This document shows positions 9,804-18,795 of a stretch of DNA of 44,689 bases, piece after piece (position 1 is the stretch's first letter; each line of letters opens with the position of its first letter). A program made the translations under genes and the position numbers. Location: assembly GCF_017115095.1 (NCBI RefSeq), contig NZ_JABXKI010000076.1:1-44689 (forward strand), written 5' to 3'. The notes beneath the pieces are model-generated. The model searched no databases and was not told the origin of the DNA. It worked only from the letters and a program-made list of their open reading frames with translations. The DNA comes from Nostoc sp. NMS4. Its GTDB lineage: Bacteria > Cyanobacteriota > Cyanobacteriia > Cyanobacteriales > Nostocaceae.

Positions 9804-9852
9804 GTAGTAAGCACTTTAGTCTTTATTTTCTAAGCACTAAAGTGCTTACTAC
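9804..9852. repeat. Inverted repeat with 17-bp perfect arms
   Basis: GTAGTAAGCACTTTAGT (9804-9820) is matched exactly by its complement at 9836-9852, with a 15-nt loop. It lies about 33 bp after the flavoprotein gene's stop (minus-strand reading) and could serve as a terminator or be a dispersed cyanobacterial palindrome. There is no T-run after the stem. The rest of the 9583-9884 gap shows no gene. Confidence 0.7.
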
Positions 9853-9864
9853 GAACTCTCTTAA

Positions 9865-9892
9865 TACGAATTACGAATTACGAATTACGAAT
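9865..9892. repeat. Heptamer tandem repeat TACGAAT x4 overlapping a stop codon
   Basis: Four exact copies of TACGAAT run from 9865 to 9892. The flavoprotein gene reads into the repeat on the minus strand, and its last codons and TAA stop (9885-9887) are supplied by it. Confidence 0.85.
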
Positions 9893-11123
9893 TATTCGCC
9901 ATTGCTATCCCTGCTAAATACCCGGTTGTCCAAGCACTTTGGAAGTTAAACCCACCAGTAACGCCATCAATATCTAAGATTTCTCCGGCAAAATAAAGAC
10001 CGGGAACTAACCTACTTTCCATTGTCTTGAAGTTGACTTCTTTAAGGTTAACGCCGCCACAGGTAACAAATTCTTCTTTGAAGGCTCCTTTACCGTTGAT
10101 TAAGTATTGTCCTTGAGTAAGTTCTTGCACCAATTGATTTAAGGTTTTACTAGATATTTCTGCCCAACGATCGTCTGTGGTAATACCTGCACGAGTAATG
10201 ATATATTGCCAGAGACGATGGGGTAGATCAGCGCCACGATGCAGTGCGATCGCTTTCTTTCCCCATTCATCCTTAACTGCTAAAACTTTTTCTCGCACTT
10301 GTTCTTGGTGCAAATCAGGTAGCCAATTAATCAATAATGTGGCTTGATAGCGGCTTTCGTGCAGAACTCTCGCACCCCAAGCCGAAAGCTTCAAAACAGC
10401 CGGACCACTCAAACCCCAGTGGGTAATTAGCAATGGCCCAGTTTGTTGTAATTGGGATTTTCCGCCCGCAGATAACCGCAATTGGGCAGGGTTAACGCTA
10501 ACTCCAGCTAATTCTCGCAATTTTTGATCGACAATGTTGAAGGTAAATAACGAGGGTACTGGCGGTTCAATTTGATGGCCTAACTCTCGGACTATTTTAT
10601 AACCTGCAAGGCTGCTACCGGTCGCTAAAAGTAGGCGATCGCATTTAATTGTCTCTCCCGACTTCAGCAGAATATCAAACCCCCCATCGGCTGCGGTTCG
10701 TTTCACTGAAGTTACGTGTGTACCGATACGGAGTTTTACCCCAGATGTCGCCACCGCTTTAATCAAACATTCCACAATGGTTTCTGAAGTATTGGTGACA
10801 GGGAACATCCGGTTATCAGCTTCAGTTTTAAGATAGACTCCACTAGCAGCAAACCAAGCTACTGTGTCTTGAGGCCCAAACCGAGTCAAAGCACCCCGCA
10901 AAGCTTTTGCACCTCTGGGGTAATTTTGCACCAATTCCTCGGCATCAAAGCAAGCATGAGTGACGTTGCAGCGTCCGCCACCAGAAATTAGCACTTTCGC
11001 TAGGGGTTGACGACTGGCTTCGAGTAATGTAACTTGGGCAGCAGGATTGGCTTTAGCACAAGCGATCGCGCCAAAAAATCCTGCTGCCCCACCCCCAATA
11101 ACTACAATTTGTAACGGTAACAA
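9885..11123 (-). CDS. NAD(P)/FAD-dependent oxidoreductase, BaiN/HI0933 (YhiN) family
   Basis: This 412-residue flavoprotein starts with a Rossmann dinucleotide-binding motif, VVIGGGAAGFFGAIA (residues 6-20). The family hallmark GGGRCNVTHA follows near 48-57, and a C-terminal GLYFAGEILDIDGVTGGFN segment closes the FAD site. Members are annotated as aminoacetone oxidase or BaiN-like; the physiological substrate in cyanobacteria is not known. A rubredoxin gene lies only 52 bp upstream on the same strand, so the pair may be co-transcribed, with rubredoxin as a plausible electron donor or acceptor (inference). The C-terminus is formed from a heptamer repeat. Confidence 0.88.
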   Translation of the reverse strand: MLPLQIVVIGGGAAGFFGAIACAKANPAAQVTLLEASRQPLAKVLISGGGRCNVTHACFDAEELVQNYPRGAKALRGALTRFGPQDTVAWFAASGVYLKTEADNRMFPVTNTSETIVECLIKAVATSGVKLRIGTHVTSVKRTAADGGFDILLKSGETIKCDRLLLATGSSLAGYKIVRELGHQIEPPVPSLFTFNIVDQKLRELAGVSVNPAQLRLSAGGKSQLQQTGPLLITHWGLSGPAVLKLSAWGARVLHESRYQATLLINWLPDLHQEQVREKVLAVKDEWGKKAIALHRGADLPHRLWQYIITRAGITTDDRWAEISSKTLNQLVQELTQGQYLINGKGAFKEEFVTCGGVNLKEVNFKTMESRLVPGLYFAGEILDIDGVTGGFNFQSAWTTGYLAGIAMANNS

Positions 11124-11175
11124 TTTTAAAAATATCTCTTTTACAGCAACCTACTCTCTAGGCTAGCTGTTATTT

Positions 11176-11340
11176 TCACTCTTCAAAAGGTTCAAAGTCT
11201 GATTTTGTCGCACCGCATGTTGGACACACCCAACTTTCTGGTATATCTTCAAAGGCTGTTCCCGGTGCTATGTCGTTATCTGGATCGCCTTCTGCTGGAT
11301 CGTAGATATGACTACAAATATTACATTTATACTTTTGCAT
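11176..11340 (-). CDS. Rubredoxin (54 residues)
   Basis: This short gene encodes a standard rubredoxin. Cys6 and Cys9 lie in [11 protein letters not shown] and Cys39 and Cys42 in WVCPTCGA, giving the four ligands for the single iron atom. The conserved PGTAFEDIP loop and an acidic tail ending in PFEE are also present. It lacks the C-terminal membrane helix of the photosystem-linked RubA of cyanobacteria, so it is a soluble electron carrier. It starts with ATG and stops 52 bp before the flavoprotein gene on the same strand, which suggests a two-gene transcript. Identification is very secure; the partner is inferred. Confidence 0.95.
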   Translation of the reverse strand: MQKYKCNICSHIYDPAEGDPDNDIAPGTAFEDIPESWVCPTCGATKSDFEPFEE

Positions 11341-11520
11341 TTTCCATTCCCCTGGTAAATTTTCGGCATTACTTCACTATTAAATACTTCTGACAGTAAG
11401 TGAAAATTGGAACGATACAATTCTTAAACGAGGGAGCATCCCAAATATTTGATATCCATTTATTCAGACGCTCACGGACTCGCTTGCCGTCGGCGCTATC
11501 CGCCAGTCGTACATAATTTA

Positions 11521-11576
11521 ATTCTGAATTCTGGCTTCTGAATTCTGACTCCTGAATTCTGACTCCTGAATTCTGT
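11521..11576. repeat. Heptamer-type repeat (CTGAATT / CTGACTC variants)
   Basis: Imperfect repeated units of TTCTGAA, TTCTGAC and CTCCTGA fill this stretch and end 4 bp from the stop codon of the small membrane protein gene. Close relatives of the same units occur near 39486-39530 and 40993-41024. Confidence 0.75.
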
Positions 11577-11579
11577 TTA

Positions 11580-11774
11580 TTAAAAACGCCACCATGTCCT
11601 TTGGGCGTAACTGATAATCCCGATGGCGATCGCTCCAAGTAGCAATAACCAAATAATTCCACCTGGAATAAAAGTCAGAATGCCAATACCTCTCAATACC
11701 CAGACGGCAACGCTAATGCCGAGCAAGATACCAAAAATCTGGATTAATCTACGATTTAAAGAAGATTGACTCAT
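11580..11774 (-). CDS. Small conserved cyanobacterial membrane protein
   Basis: This 64-residue protein has a polar N-terminus (MSQSSLNRRLIQ) followed by two closely spaced hydrophobic segments, about residues 12-30 and 33-56, separated by a Gly-Pro-Gly-containing turn, and a basic tail RTWWRF. It is very likely a two-helix membrane hairpin. I recognise this type only as a hypothetical protein found in cyanobacteria. It is on the same strand as the rubredoxin but 240 bp upstream, with repeats in between, so an operon is unlikely. Confidence 0.6.
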   Translation of the reverse strand: MSQSSLNRRLIQIFGILLGISVAVWVLRGIGILTFIPGGIIWLLLLGAIAIGIISYAQRTWWRF

Positions 11775-12192
11775 CTAATTTTCCTCTCTACTCAACAGAG
11801 ATTACACTTAATATTGATAATTAAGATATGAAGTTACGATGAAGTTGCAATTTCATCAGAAATAACACGTAAAAGCTGAAAGATAGTATCCAAACTTGGG
11901 GTAAGGTACTTGATGTTAAGTCGTGTTTGTGCCATTCTAGCTGTTAACAACGCAGTTTTTCATCTACAAGTATTACTTTGATAAAACTCACTGAAGTATT
12001 AATGATGTTAATTGTGATAATAAACACAGTTTTTACTGTGAAGTGACTGAAATAATTAGCAAAAAATCACCCTTTCTGGAAAAGATAAGTATTAGACTGG
12101 AGCTAATTTAATAGGTTGGATCTAAATCAAGTTTTATGGCTTGTAGTTTCAACTGTATTTAGGTGGATGAGTTGAGGAGTAACTTAATCATT
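11775..12192. other. Gene-free divergent intergenic region
   Basis: This spacer separates the small membrane protein gene from the cyclase-like gene transcribed the other way. It must hold promoters for both, but no clear -10/-35 or regulator box stands out. One short palindrome, CACAGT-TTTT-ACTGTG, lies at 12025-12040, about 150 bp before the rightward gene. No coding potential was seen. Confidence 0.5.
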
Positions 12193-12750
12193 ATGTCTGC
12201 GTCTTATATATCAAATTCAATTATTGCAGGTTACGATATGGCTTGGAGTCAAGACAAGCAAAAGTTGCTGGTAGAGGGTGAAATTTTAGTAGAAACGCGA
12301 TCGCACAAGATATCGGGTGGTTCAGTGACAGCTTGGATGTATTTGCCGATGGTGCGATCGCACGTTTGGCAGCAATTAACTGATTATCCCCGTTGGGTGC
12401 AATATTTTCCCGATATCACCAAAAGTGAGGTAGTACAAAAAGGTGAAGTCAAACGTCTGTATCAAGCAGCACAAAAAGCCTTCTTCTTTTTCACGGCTCA
12501 AGTGGAAATTTACCTCAATGTTGTAGAAGTGCTGGGACAACAAATCCAATTTCGCATGGTAAAAGGGACTTTTGAGGACTTTAACGCCAATTTAGAACTA
12601 AAAGATTGTGGTAATGGCACAATACTTGCTTATACTGTGCAAGCGACACCTCTGATTCCAATTCCATCTATTTTTATTCAACAAGCGATGAATTTAGAGT
12701 TACCTGCAAATATGCGTAAAATGCGACAAGTTATGTGCAAGATTCAATAA
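12193..12750 (+). CDS. SRPBCC/START-fold cyclase-dehydrase-like protein
   Basis: About 185 residues from the ATG at 12193, with GAGGAG 13 bp upstream. A GTG at 12163 would add ten residues. The segment VWQQLTDYPRWVQYFPDITKS is the signature start of polyketide-cyclase/COQ10-like lipid-binding proteins. It is followed by alternating strands and a C-terminal amphipathic helix (IFIQQAMNLELPANMRKM), as in the helix-grip fold. Such proteins bind hydrophobic ligands such as lipids, quinones or pigments in an internal cavity; the ligand here cannot be told. It is transcribed alone and convergent with the glycosyltransferase gene. Confidence 0.75.
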   Translation: MSASYISNSIIAGYDMAWSQDKQKLLVEGEILVETRSHKISGGSVTAWMYLPMVRSHVWQQLTDYPRWVQYFPDITKSEVVQKGEVKRLYQAAQKAFFFFTAQVEIYLNVVEVLGQQIQFRMVKGTFEDFNANLELKDCGNGTILAYTVQATPLIPIPSIFIQQAMNLELPANMRKMRQVMCKIQ

Positions 12751-13029
12751 AAAACTCAGGTGTTGCTGATTTGAAGGATGAATTTGCTGGCTACGCGAAC
12801 AAGACGCTCTTTCAGAGACGCTGCGCGTAGCTTTCTTCTTTGCAGGACTAAGCAGCTACACTATCAGTAAAGCACTGAAAATATTGGGTTTGTTCCTCAA
12901 ACGCTACTTGCTTTAAGAGGTTGTTTGAAAAGTTCTATGTTGTCATACTAATTGAATGATTACCCCCCTTAATCCCCTTTTATAAGGCTACGGTGTACAC
13001 ACAAGTCTGAAATAGCTGATTAACCAGGG

Positions 13030-13084
13030 TTTTACCCCACCCTAACCCTCCCCTTTGCAAGGGGAGGGTTAGGGTGGGGTAAAA
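13030..13084. terminator. Long perfect hairpin (26-bp arms, 3-nt loop)
   Basis: Left arm 13030-13055 and right arm 13059-13084 are exactly complementary around the loop TGC, beginning TTTTACCCCACCC and ending GGGTGGGGTAAAA. It lies between two convergent genes, and the T/A ends at both sides suit a bidirectional terminator. It is also a known type of dispersed palindrome in cyanobacteria. The remainder of the 12751-13114 gap holds a second repeat-like stretch with GCTACGCG and CGCGTAGC (12791-12831) and no gene. Confidence 0.65.
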
Positions 13085-13114
13085 GAATATTTGATACATC
13101 GTCACCACCACTTC

Positions 13115-13984
13115 TTATTTACTATTTAAATACGAAATTGATTTCGTGAATCGATTCTTAATCGATTGAGGTAATCGTTGTGGATACTTAGAAAAATAGA
13201 AAATTCTTAATGTAATAAAAAGTATGATTCGATTCAAATATATTTCCCATTGCTCAATTAATGGGAGTGTTTTAGCATACTCCTTAAACAACTGTTGGAC
13301 TCGCGTTTGACTTGTTCCATTTGTAGAATCATCAAAAGTTTTCGTGCCTGGATAATATCTAAAATTTCCCCAAGTTTCATTAAAATATTTGACATGAGCT
13401 ACTCTGACTGCTTTCAGTAAGAAATCTACATCCATTGCATAATGCTCTTCAACTTTGTAGAGTCCAATTTGTTGATGCAAGGATTTGTGGTAGAAGTAAG
13501 CCGATGGATTCAAAGGAAAAGCAGTATCAATCATTCCGTCATCATTAATTTGCTTTTCCATCAGTAAATCAACTGTCCGTAGTCGTTTAGGTTTATTAAT
13601 CTGAATTAAGTTGTCTCGCTGATCCCACTTATTACAATTACCAACAATAAAGCTAGGTTCTGGTAGATTTTTAAAGATTTCTGAGATGCGGCTAAGAACG
13701 TTTTGCTCATAGAAATCATCAACGTTTAAAATGCCGATAATCGCTCCTTGCGCCATAGCAATGCCTTTATTCATCGCATCTGATTGTCCCTGGTCTTTTT
13801 CAGAAATCCAGTGGATGTGGGAATATTGATTGGCGTAATGTTTGATAATATCTATTGTTGTGTCAGTTGAACCGCCATCGACAATGATATGCTCGACTTC
13901 TGCAAAATTTTGGTTAATGACAACTTGAAGGCAGGATTCTATAAATTTCTCACCGTTATAAACTGGTGTAATTATACTAATCAT
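13115..13984 (-). CDS. Glycosyltransferase family 2
   Basis: This 289-residue protein has the GT-A fold start MISIITPVYNGEKFIESCL, the nucleotide-binding IIVDGGSTDTT motif (residues 34-44) and the metal-binding acidic motif NVDDFYEQ near 90. It transfers a sugar from a nucleotide sugar, probably to a polysaccharide or lipid carrier at the cytoplasmic membrane. No transmembrane helix is clear, although a weakly hydrophobic stretch lies around 245-262. No other polysaccharide genes are next to it. The start codon lies 11 bp from a run of heptamer repeats, and no Shine-Dalgarno sequence is visible. Confidence 0.88.
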   Translation of the reverse strand: MISIITPVYNGEKFIESCLQVVINQNFAEVEHIIVDGGSTDTTIDIIKHYANQYSHIHWISEKDQGQSDAMNKGIAMAQGAIIGILNVDDFYEQNVLSRISEIFKNLPEPSFIVGNCNKWDQRDNLIQINKPKRLRTVDLLMEKQINDDGMIDTAFPLNPSAYFYHKSLHQQIGLYKVEEHYAMDVDFLLKAVRVAHVKYFNETWGNFRYYPGTKTFDDSTNGTSQTRVQQLFKEYAKTLPLIEQWEIYLNRIILFITLRIFYFSKYPQRLPQSIKNRFTKSISYLNSK

Positions 13985-13995
13985 TAGTTATCAAT

Positions 13996-14037
13996 GGGGA
14001 TTGGGGATTGGGGATTGGGGACTGGGGATTGGGGATT
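13996..14037. repeat. Heptamer tandem repeat GGGGATT x6 in the 5' region of the glycosyltransferase gene
   Basis: Six contiguous units (one variant, GGGGACT, at 14017-14023) lie directly before the ATG of the minus-strand gene, in its presumed untranslated leader. Confidence 0.85.
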
Positions 14038-14170
14038 GGTAAAGAGTTTCCTAATTCCCAATTCTTTTGATGAATATATAGCCGTAGTCAGATATTTTAG
14101 GACAGTTATTGATTCCTCAAAGTTCCGAGTTCCCTAATTTAGGATTCCCACTTTCCCTCTAAGATAATTC

Positions 14171-14203
14171 AAAAACCCGATCTCTATGAGAAAACGGGTT
14201 TTT
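14171..14203 (-). terminator. Rho-independent terminator of clpB
   Basis: Arms AAAAACCCG (14171-14179) and CGGGTTTTT (14195-14203) enclose a 15-nt loop. On the minus strand the stem ends in five T, about 25-55 bp after the clpB stop codon. Confidence 0.8.
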
Positions 14204-14225
14204 GGATGTGATTTGTGAGGTGTAA

Positions 14226-16844
14226 TTATCCGGTAAATACCTCAACTGGTAAACGGCTAAAGGACAACCTTTCATTCTGCACATCAACAAAGATGGTGTT
14301 ACCGTCGTTGAATTCACCGCGCAAAATGGATTTGGCAATTTGAGTTTCTAACTCTCGCTGAATCGCCCGTTTCAGTGGACGCGCCCCATATACGGGGTCA
14401 TACCCTACTTCGGCTAAAAAGTCAAGTGCAGTATCCGATAGCTTCAGGGATATTTTGCGATCGCCTAATCTTTGACGCAACCTCTCAACTTGCAATAGCA
14501 CAATTTGCCGCAATTCCTTCTTATCCAAACCGTGGAAGATGATAATTTCATCAATCCGGTTCAGGAATTCTGGACGGAAGCTATTTCGCATTGCTTCCAT
14601 GACTCGGCGGCGCATTTCGTCGTAGTGGGCGTTATCTCCGGCGACATCCAGAATGTATTGGGAACCGATGTTGCTGGTCATGATGATAATAGCGTTTTTG
14701 AAGTCCACCTTATGACCTTGGGCATCAGTAACGCGACCATCATCGAGAATTTGTAAGAAGATATTGAAGACATCGGGGTGTGCTTTTTCAATTTCGTCGA
14801 AGAGAATTACTGAGTAAGGACGGCGGCGAATCGCTTCTGTAAGTTGTCCGCCTTCTTCGTAACCCACGTATCCTGGAGGCGCACCGATTAAGCGGGAGAC
14901 GGCGTGTTTCTCCATGTATTCCGACATATCGATTCGCACCAGCGCATCTTCGCTATCGAACATATAGGAAGCCAGCGCTTTCGCCAACTCAGTTTTACCC
15001 ACACCTGTAGGCCCAAGGAAAATAAAGCTAGCAATGGGACGATTCGGATCGGCCAATCCAGCGCGCGATCGCTGAATTGCATCGGCTACGGCTGTGACTG
15101 CTTCTTCTTGTCCAATGACGCGGTGATGCAGTTCATCTTCTAAGTTAAGCAGTTTCTCTTTCTCAGATTCCACCAATTTACTAATGGGAATCCCTGTCCA
15201 TTTAGAAATAATTTCGGCAATATCAGCTTCGGTGACTTCTTCCCGTAATAGTGATTTACCACTTCTTTGAGTGCTTGCCAATTCCGCTTCTACTGCTTCC
15301 AATTGACGATGCAAACTGGTTAAATTGCCGTATTTCAACTCAGCTGCCCGGTTAAGATCGTAGTCGCGTTCTGCTTGCTGAATCTCTAAATTAACCCGTT
15401 CAATCTCTTTTTTCACAGACTGAATTTTGTCAATAATATCTTTTTCAGACTGCCATTGAGTATTCAGCGTTTTTTGTTCTTCTTTGAGATCGGCAATTTC
15501 TTTTTCCAGTCTTTCTAGACGTTCACGAGAAGCTGCATCGCTTTCCTTTTTCAGCGATAGCTTCTCCATTTCCAATTGCAGAATTTTACGATCGATTTCG
15601 TCGAGTTCTTCTGGTTTAGAGGTAATCTCCATTTTGAGTCTAGCGGCGGCTTCATCTACCAAGTCAATGGCTTTATCAGGGAGGAAGCGATCGCTAATAT
15701 ATCGACTCGATAATACGGCGGCGGCAACTAAAGCACTATCAGAAATCTTTACCCCGTGGTGGTTTTCATAACGTTCTCTCAAGCCGCGCAAAATCGAAAT
15801 ACTATCTTCTACGCTGGGCTGATCGACATAAACTTGCTGAAAACGTCTTTCTAGTGCGGCATCTTTTTCGATATGTTTGCGGTATTCATCTAGAGTTGTC
15901 GCCCCAATACAACGCAATTCGCCCCGCGCCAACATTGGTTTTAACAAGTTACTAGCATCCATCGCGCCTTGGGTTGCACCAGCGCCGACAACGGTGTGAA
16001 TTTCATCAATAAATAAAACAATCTTGCCAGCAGATTCAGTAACTTCCTTTAATACCGCTTTCAGACGTTCTTCAAATTCACCCCGGAATTTTGCCCCGGC
16101 AATCAAAGCACCCATATCTAAAGCGATTAGCTTGCAGTCTTTGAGAGATTGAGGGACATCACCTGCGATAATCCGTTGTGCTAATCCTTCAGCGATCGCA
16201 GTTTTACCAACACCCGGTTCACCAATTAGCACAGGGTTATTCTTGGTGCGACGAGAGAGAATTTGCACAGTCCGGCGAATCTCATCATCCCGCCCAATCA
16301 CTGGGTCAAGTTGACCTTTGCGGGCGGCTTCGGTGAGGTCACGTCCGTATTTTTCCAGTGCTTCATATTTGCCTTCTGGATTTTGGTCGGTCACTTTTTG
16401 GCTCCCACGAACTTGTTTAATAATATCTTTGAGTTTGCCTTCGTCTAAACCAAACTCTTGGAATAAAGCTTTGCCAAAGCGATCGTCTTTAGCATAAGCC
16501 AGCAATAAGTGTTCAATTGAAATATATTCATCTTGAAACTCTTTGCGATATCCGTCTGCTCGATCTAGAAGTGTATCTAAGCTGCGTCCTAAGTATACTG
16601 AGGTACTATTACCCGATACTTTCGGTTGACGTTGAAAAAATTGTTCAGTGCGATCGCGCAGTTTTTGGAGGTTAACACCCGCCTTAGTAAGAATCCCAGT
16701 TGCTAGACCATCTTGTTCTAGCAAAGCTTTCATCAGGTGTTCGCTTTCAATTTGCTGTTGTTGATATTGTTTAACAATATCCGGGGTATGAGCGATCGCT
16801 TCCCAGGCTTTTTCTGTAAATTGGTTTGGATTAGTAGGTTGCAT
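14226..16844 (-). CDS. clpB: ATP-dependent disaggregase chaperone ClpB
   Basis: This 872-residue Hsp100 protein resolubilises aggregated proteins together with DnaK. It has the double Clp N-domain (about 1-150), a first AAA+ module with P-loop GEPGVGKTA (near 208), a long coiled-coil middle domain rich in Glu/Lys (about 410-530), and a second AAA+ module with P-loop GPTGVGKTE (near 610), followed by the C-terminal D2-small domain. The presence of the middle domain separates it from ClpC, and the pore loop motif KYRGEFE-type is present as KFRGEFE. It is probably monocistronic, with its own terminator. No CIRCE element was found upstream. Confidence 0.97.
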   Translation of the reverse strand: MQPTNPNQFTEKAWEAIAHTPDIVKQYQQQQIESEHLMKALLEQDGLATGILTKAGVNLQKLRDRTEQFFQRQPKVSGNSTSVYLGRSLDTLLDRADGYRKEFQDEYISIEHLLLAYAKDDRFGKALFQEFGLDEGKLKDIIKQVRGSQKVTDQNPEGKYEALEKYGRDLTEAARKGQLDPVIGRDDEIRRTVQILSRRTKNNPVLIGEPGVGKTAIAEGLAQRIIAGDVPQSLKDCKLIALDMGALIAGAKFRGEFEERLKAVLKEVTESAGKIVLFIDEIHTVVGAGATQGAMDASNLLKPMLARGELRCIGATTLDEYRKHIEKDAALERRFQQVYVDQPSVEDSISILRGLRERYENHHGVKISDSALVAAAVLSSRYISDRFLPDKAIDLVDEAAARLKMEITSKPEELDEIDRKILQLEMEKLSLKKESDAASRERLERLEKEIADLKEEQKTLNTQWQSEKDIIDKIQSVKKEIERVNLEIQQAERDYDLNRAAELKYGNLTSLHRQLEAVEAELASTQRSGKSLLREEVTEADIAEIISKWTGIPISKLVESEKEKLLNLEDELHHRVIGQEEAVTAVADAIQRSRAGLADPNRPIASFIFLGPTGVGKTELAKALASYMFDSEDALVRIDMSEYMEKHAVSRLIGAPPGYVGYEEGGQLTEAIRRRPYSVILFDEIEKAHPDVFNIFLQILDDGRVTDAQGHKVDFKNAIIIMTSNIGSQYILDVAGDNAHYDEMRRRVMEAMRNSFRPEFLNRIDEIIIFHGLDKKELRQIVLLQVERLRQRLGDRKISLKLSDTALDFLAEVGYDPVYGARPLKRAIQRELETQIAKSILRGEFNDGNTIFVDVQNERLSFSRLPVEVFTG

Positions 16845-17318
16845 AGGCTTTTTTGAGGAACGTAAACGCCCAAGCAGGAGACAAAGCTGCCCAGAGTTGT
16901 CTGAGTGCCGACTTCCGACATCATCGCCGCCAGTCTTCAGATATCAGAACTTTGGGGAACACTTTTTGGGCGAAGTGTCCGTCGCATACAGAACAAGAAT
17001 CAATTTTATTCTGATATCGTCATTGTAAAAACATAGAGGCGACTAGCTGGATCGGTCTTTACATCTTTATAGAGTAGTAGTATTACCGCTCGTAGAGAAA
17101 AAATTCATTATTTCTACTTTTTAGGCACTCGTGAGATGTTTGAGGCAATGAATTAGGTGGGCGATCGCCTTAAATGGTGTCAAGCCCATCTTTACTTTCA
17201 CGCCCGCCTGTATTGCATAAAACAGTCTATCAACAGTGTAAGTATAATTAGCTTCATTGATATGACGAGCATAGTTCTCGTTCCACATTCCATTTGCATA
17301 CCGCCTCGGAGAAAGATC
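16845..17318. other. Divergent intergenic region, clpB / DUF2157 gene
   Basis: There is no gene in this 474-bp stretch. A weak inverted repeat GGAACACTT / AAGTGTCC lies at about 16956-16980, and a HIP1 site at 17161. No CIRCE (TTAGCACTC-N9-GAGTGCTAA) is present, so heat-shock control of clpB, if any, is by another route. Confidence 0.5.
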
Positions 17319-18764
17319 ATGCTACTTGATAATTTTCGCCGCCAGTTGCGTCAAGAAGCGCAGCTATGGCAGGATGAAGGACTTATTAATGCCGATTTTT
17401 ACCAAATACTCGCACAAAGGTATCAATTTAATAATCTAGAAACTGCCGCTCGCGATCGCTTCGTTTTTATCTTGATCGCTGTGGGTGCAACATTGTTAGG
17501 CTTAGGTGTAATTACTTTTGTAGCTGCCAACTGGCAAGCTTTGAATAGAGAAGCCAAGTTAACACTACTGTTAAGTTTATTCCTGACAACTAATATTGCT
17601 GGTTTTATTTTGTGGAGACAACCTGCAAGCAATAATATTTCCCCAAGAGGTGGAAAACGCCGCCAACAGGTATTCGGAGAAGGCTTGCTACTTTTAGGTG
17701 CGTTGACGATCGGCGCAAATATAGCGCTGTCGGCGCAAATGTTCCATATTAGCGGTTCAAGTTACGAACTGTTCTTAATTTGGGGGTTGGCTGTTTTGCT
17801 AATGGCTTACAGTCTGCGCTTGACTTCCTTGGGGATGCTTGCCCTGATCCTAGTGCTAATTGGGTATTCCATAGGATGGTTCGATGGGTACTTTTCACAA
17901 AATCAGCTTACATGGGCGCGGCTGGTAATACAACATACACCCCTACTCTTAAGTGTACTATTTGTACCTCTAGCTTACTGGTGTCGTTCTCGTTGGATTT
18001 TCAGAATTGCGGCGATCGCATTTGTTACATCCTGGCAATTTCATCTCCAGTCGCTGCAAGTTCTGACATACAGAGATGCTCCACCCTGGATTGCGATCGC
18101 CGCCTTTGCCCTCCCACCTGCATTATTGTGGAGTTATGATGACTTACTATTTTGGCGAGTTTCTTCCAGGCTATTTCAGCCCTTTTCTAGGACTCTAGCT
18201 AGGGTATTCTTCAGCATCACATTTTACTACCTGTCTTTTCGTTGGTTATGGTCAGCTCCATCTGTTGCTTACTACACTGAATTTAAAAATAGTAACTTAG
18301 CAACTTCGCTACCCTTTATTGATGTGGCAATTTTCACAGTTTTAGCTCTGTGGCAATGGTGGCATTTACTACGTTCAACATGGGATCGGGAACGCCAGGT
18401 AATAGATATCAAAACAATCTTTATTGGCTGCTTGATTGTCATAACAGCCTTATTAATCTTCGTTCATCAAGCTATCACTCCGATTCCAGCCATTCCCATA
18501 TTTGCTTTTAATCTCCTTTTAGCAGTGTTAGGGTTTGGACTAATTTGGGAAGCTCTGGAGTTAGGACAACGACGTGCTTTTTGGGGTGGACTAGTATTAT
18601 TAACACTACAAATTATCAGCCGAACGCTAGAGTATGACACCGCCTTACTCTTCAAATCTTTAGTTTTTGTTTTGTGCGGCATTGCTGTAATTTTTGCCGG
18701 ATTGTGGTTTGAACGTTATTTATCGTCTTTACCGGTTTTATCAACTTCTGATAATAATCGGTAA
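17319..18764 (+). CDS. DUF2157 polytopic membrane protein
   Basis: The ATG at 17319 is preceded by GGAGAAAG at an 8-10 bp distance, which is why I prefer it to an open in-frame extension of 54 codons upstream. The protein is 481 residues. A soluble N-terminus (MLLDNFRRQLRQEAQLWQ) leads into a DUF2157 region with the typical GLGVITFVAANWQAL segment, and then about ten or more hydrophobic helices continue to the end. Function of the family is unknown. The next gene, 31 bp downstream, encodes a GDYXXLXY protein, a partner often found next to DUF2157 genes, so the two probably form an operon and may work together in the membrane. Confidence 0.8.
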   Translation: MLLDNFRRQLRQEAQLWQDEGLINADFYQILAQRYQFNNLETAARDRFVFILIAVGATLLGLGVITFVAANWQALNREAKLTLLLSLFLTTNIAGFILWRQPASNNISPRGGKRRQQVFGEGLLLLGALTIGANIALSAQMFHISGSSYELFLIWGLAVLLMAYSLRLTSLGMLALILVLIGYSIGWFDGYFSQNQLTWARLVIQHTPLLLSVLFVPLAYWCRSRWIFRIAAIAFVTSWQFHLQSLQVLTYRDAPPWIAIAAFALPPALLWSYDDLLFWRVSSRLFQPFSRTLARVFFSITFYYLSFRWLWSAPSVAYYTEFKNSNLATSLPFIDVAIFTVLALWQWWHLLRSTWDRERQVIDIKTIFIGCLIVITALLIFVHQAITPIPAIPIFAFNLLLAVLGFGLIWEALELGQRRAFWGGLVLLTLQIISRTLEYDTALLFKSLVFVLCGIAVIFAGLWFERYLSSLPVLSTSDNNR

Positions 18765-18795
18765 TACTCAAAACTCCTTTTTCTGATTTTCTCCT

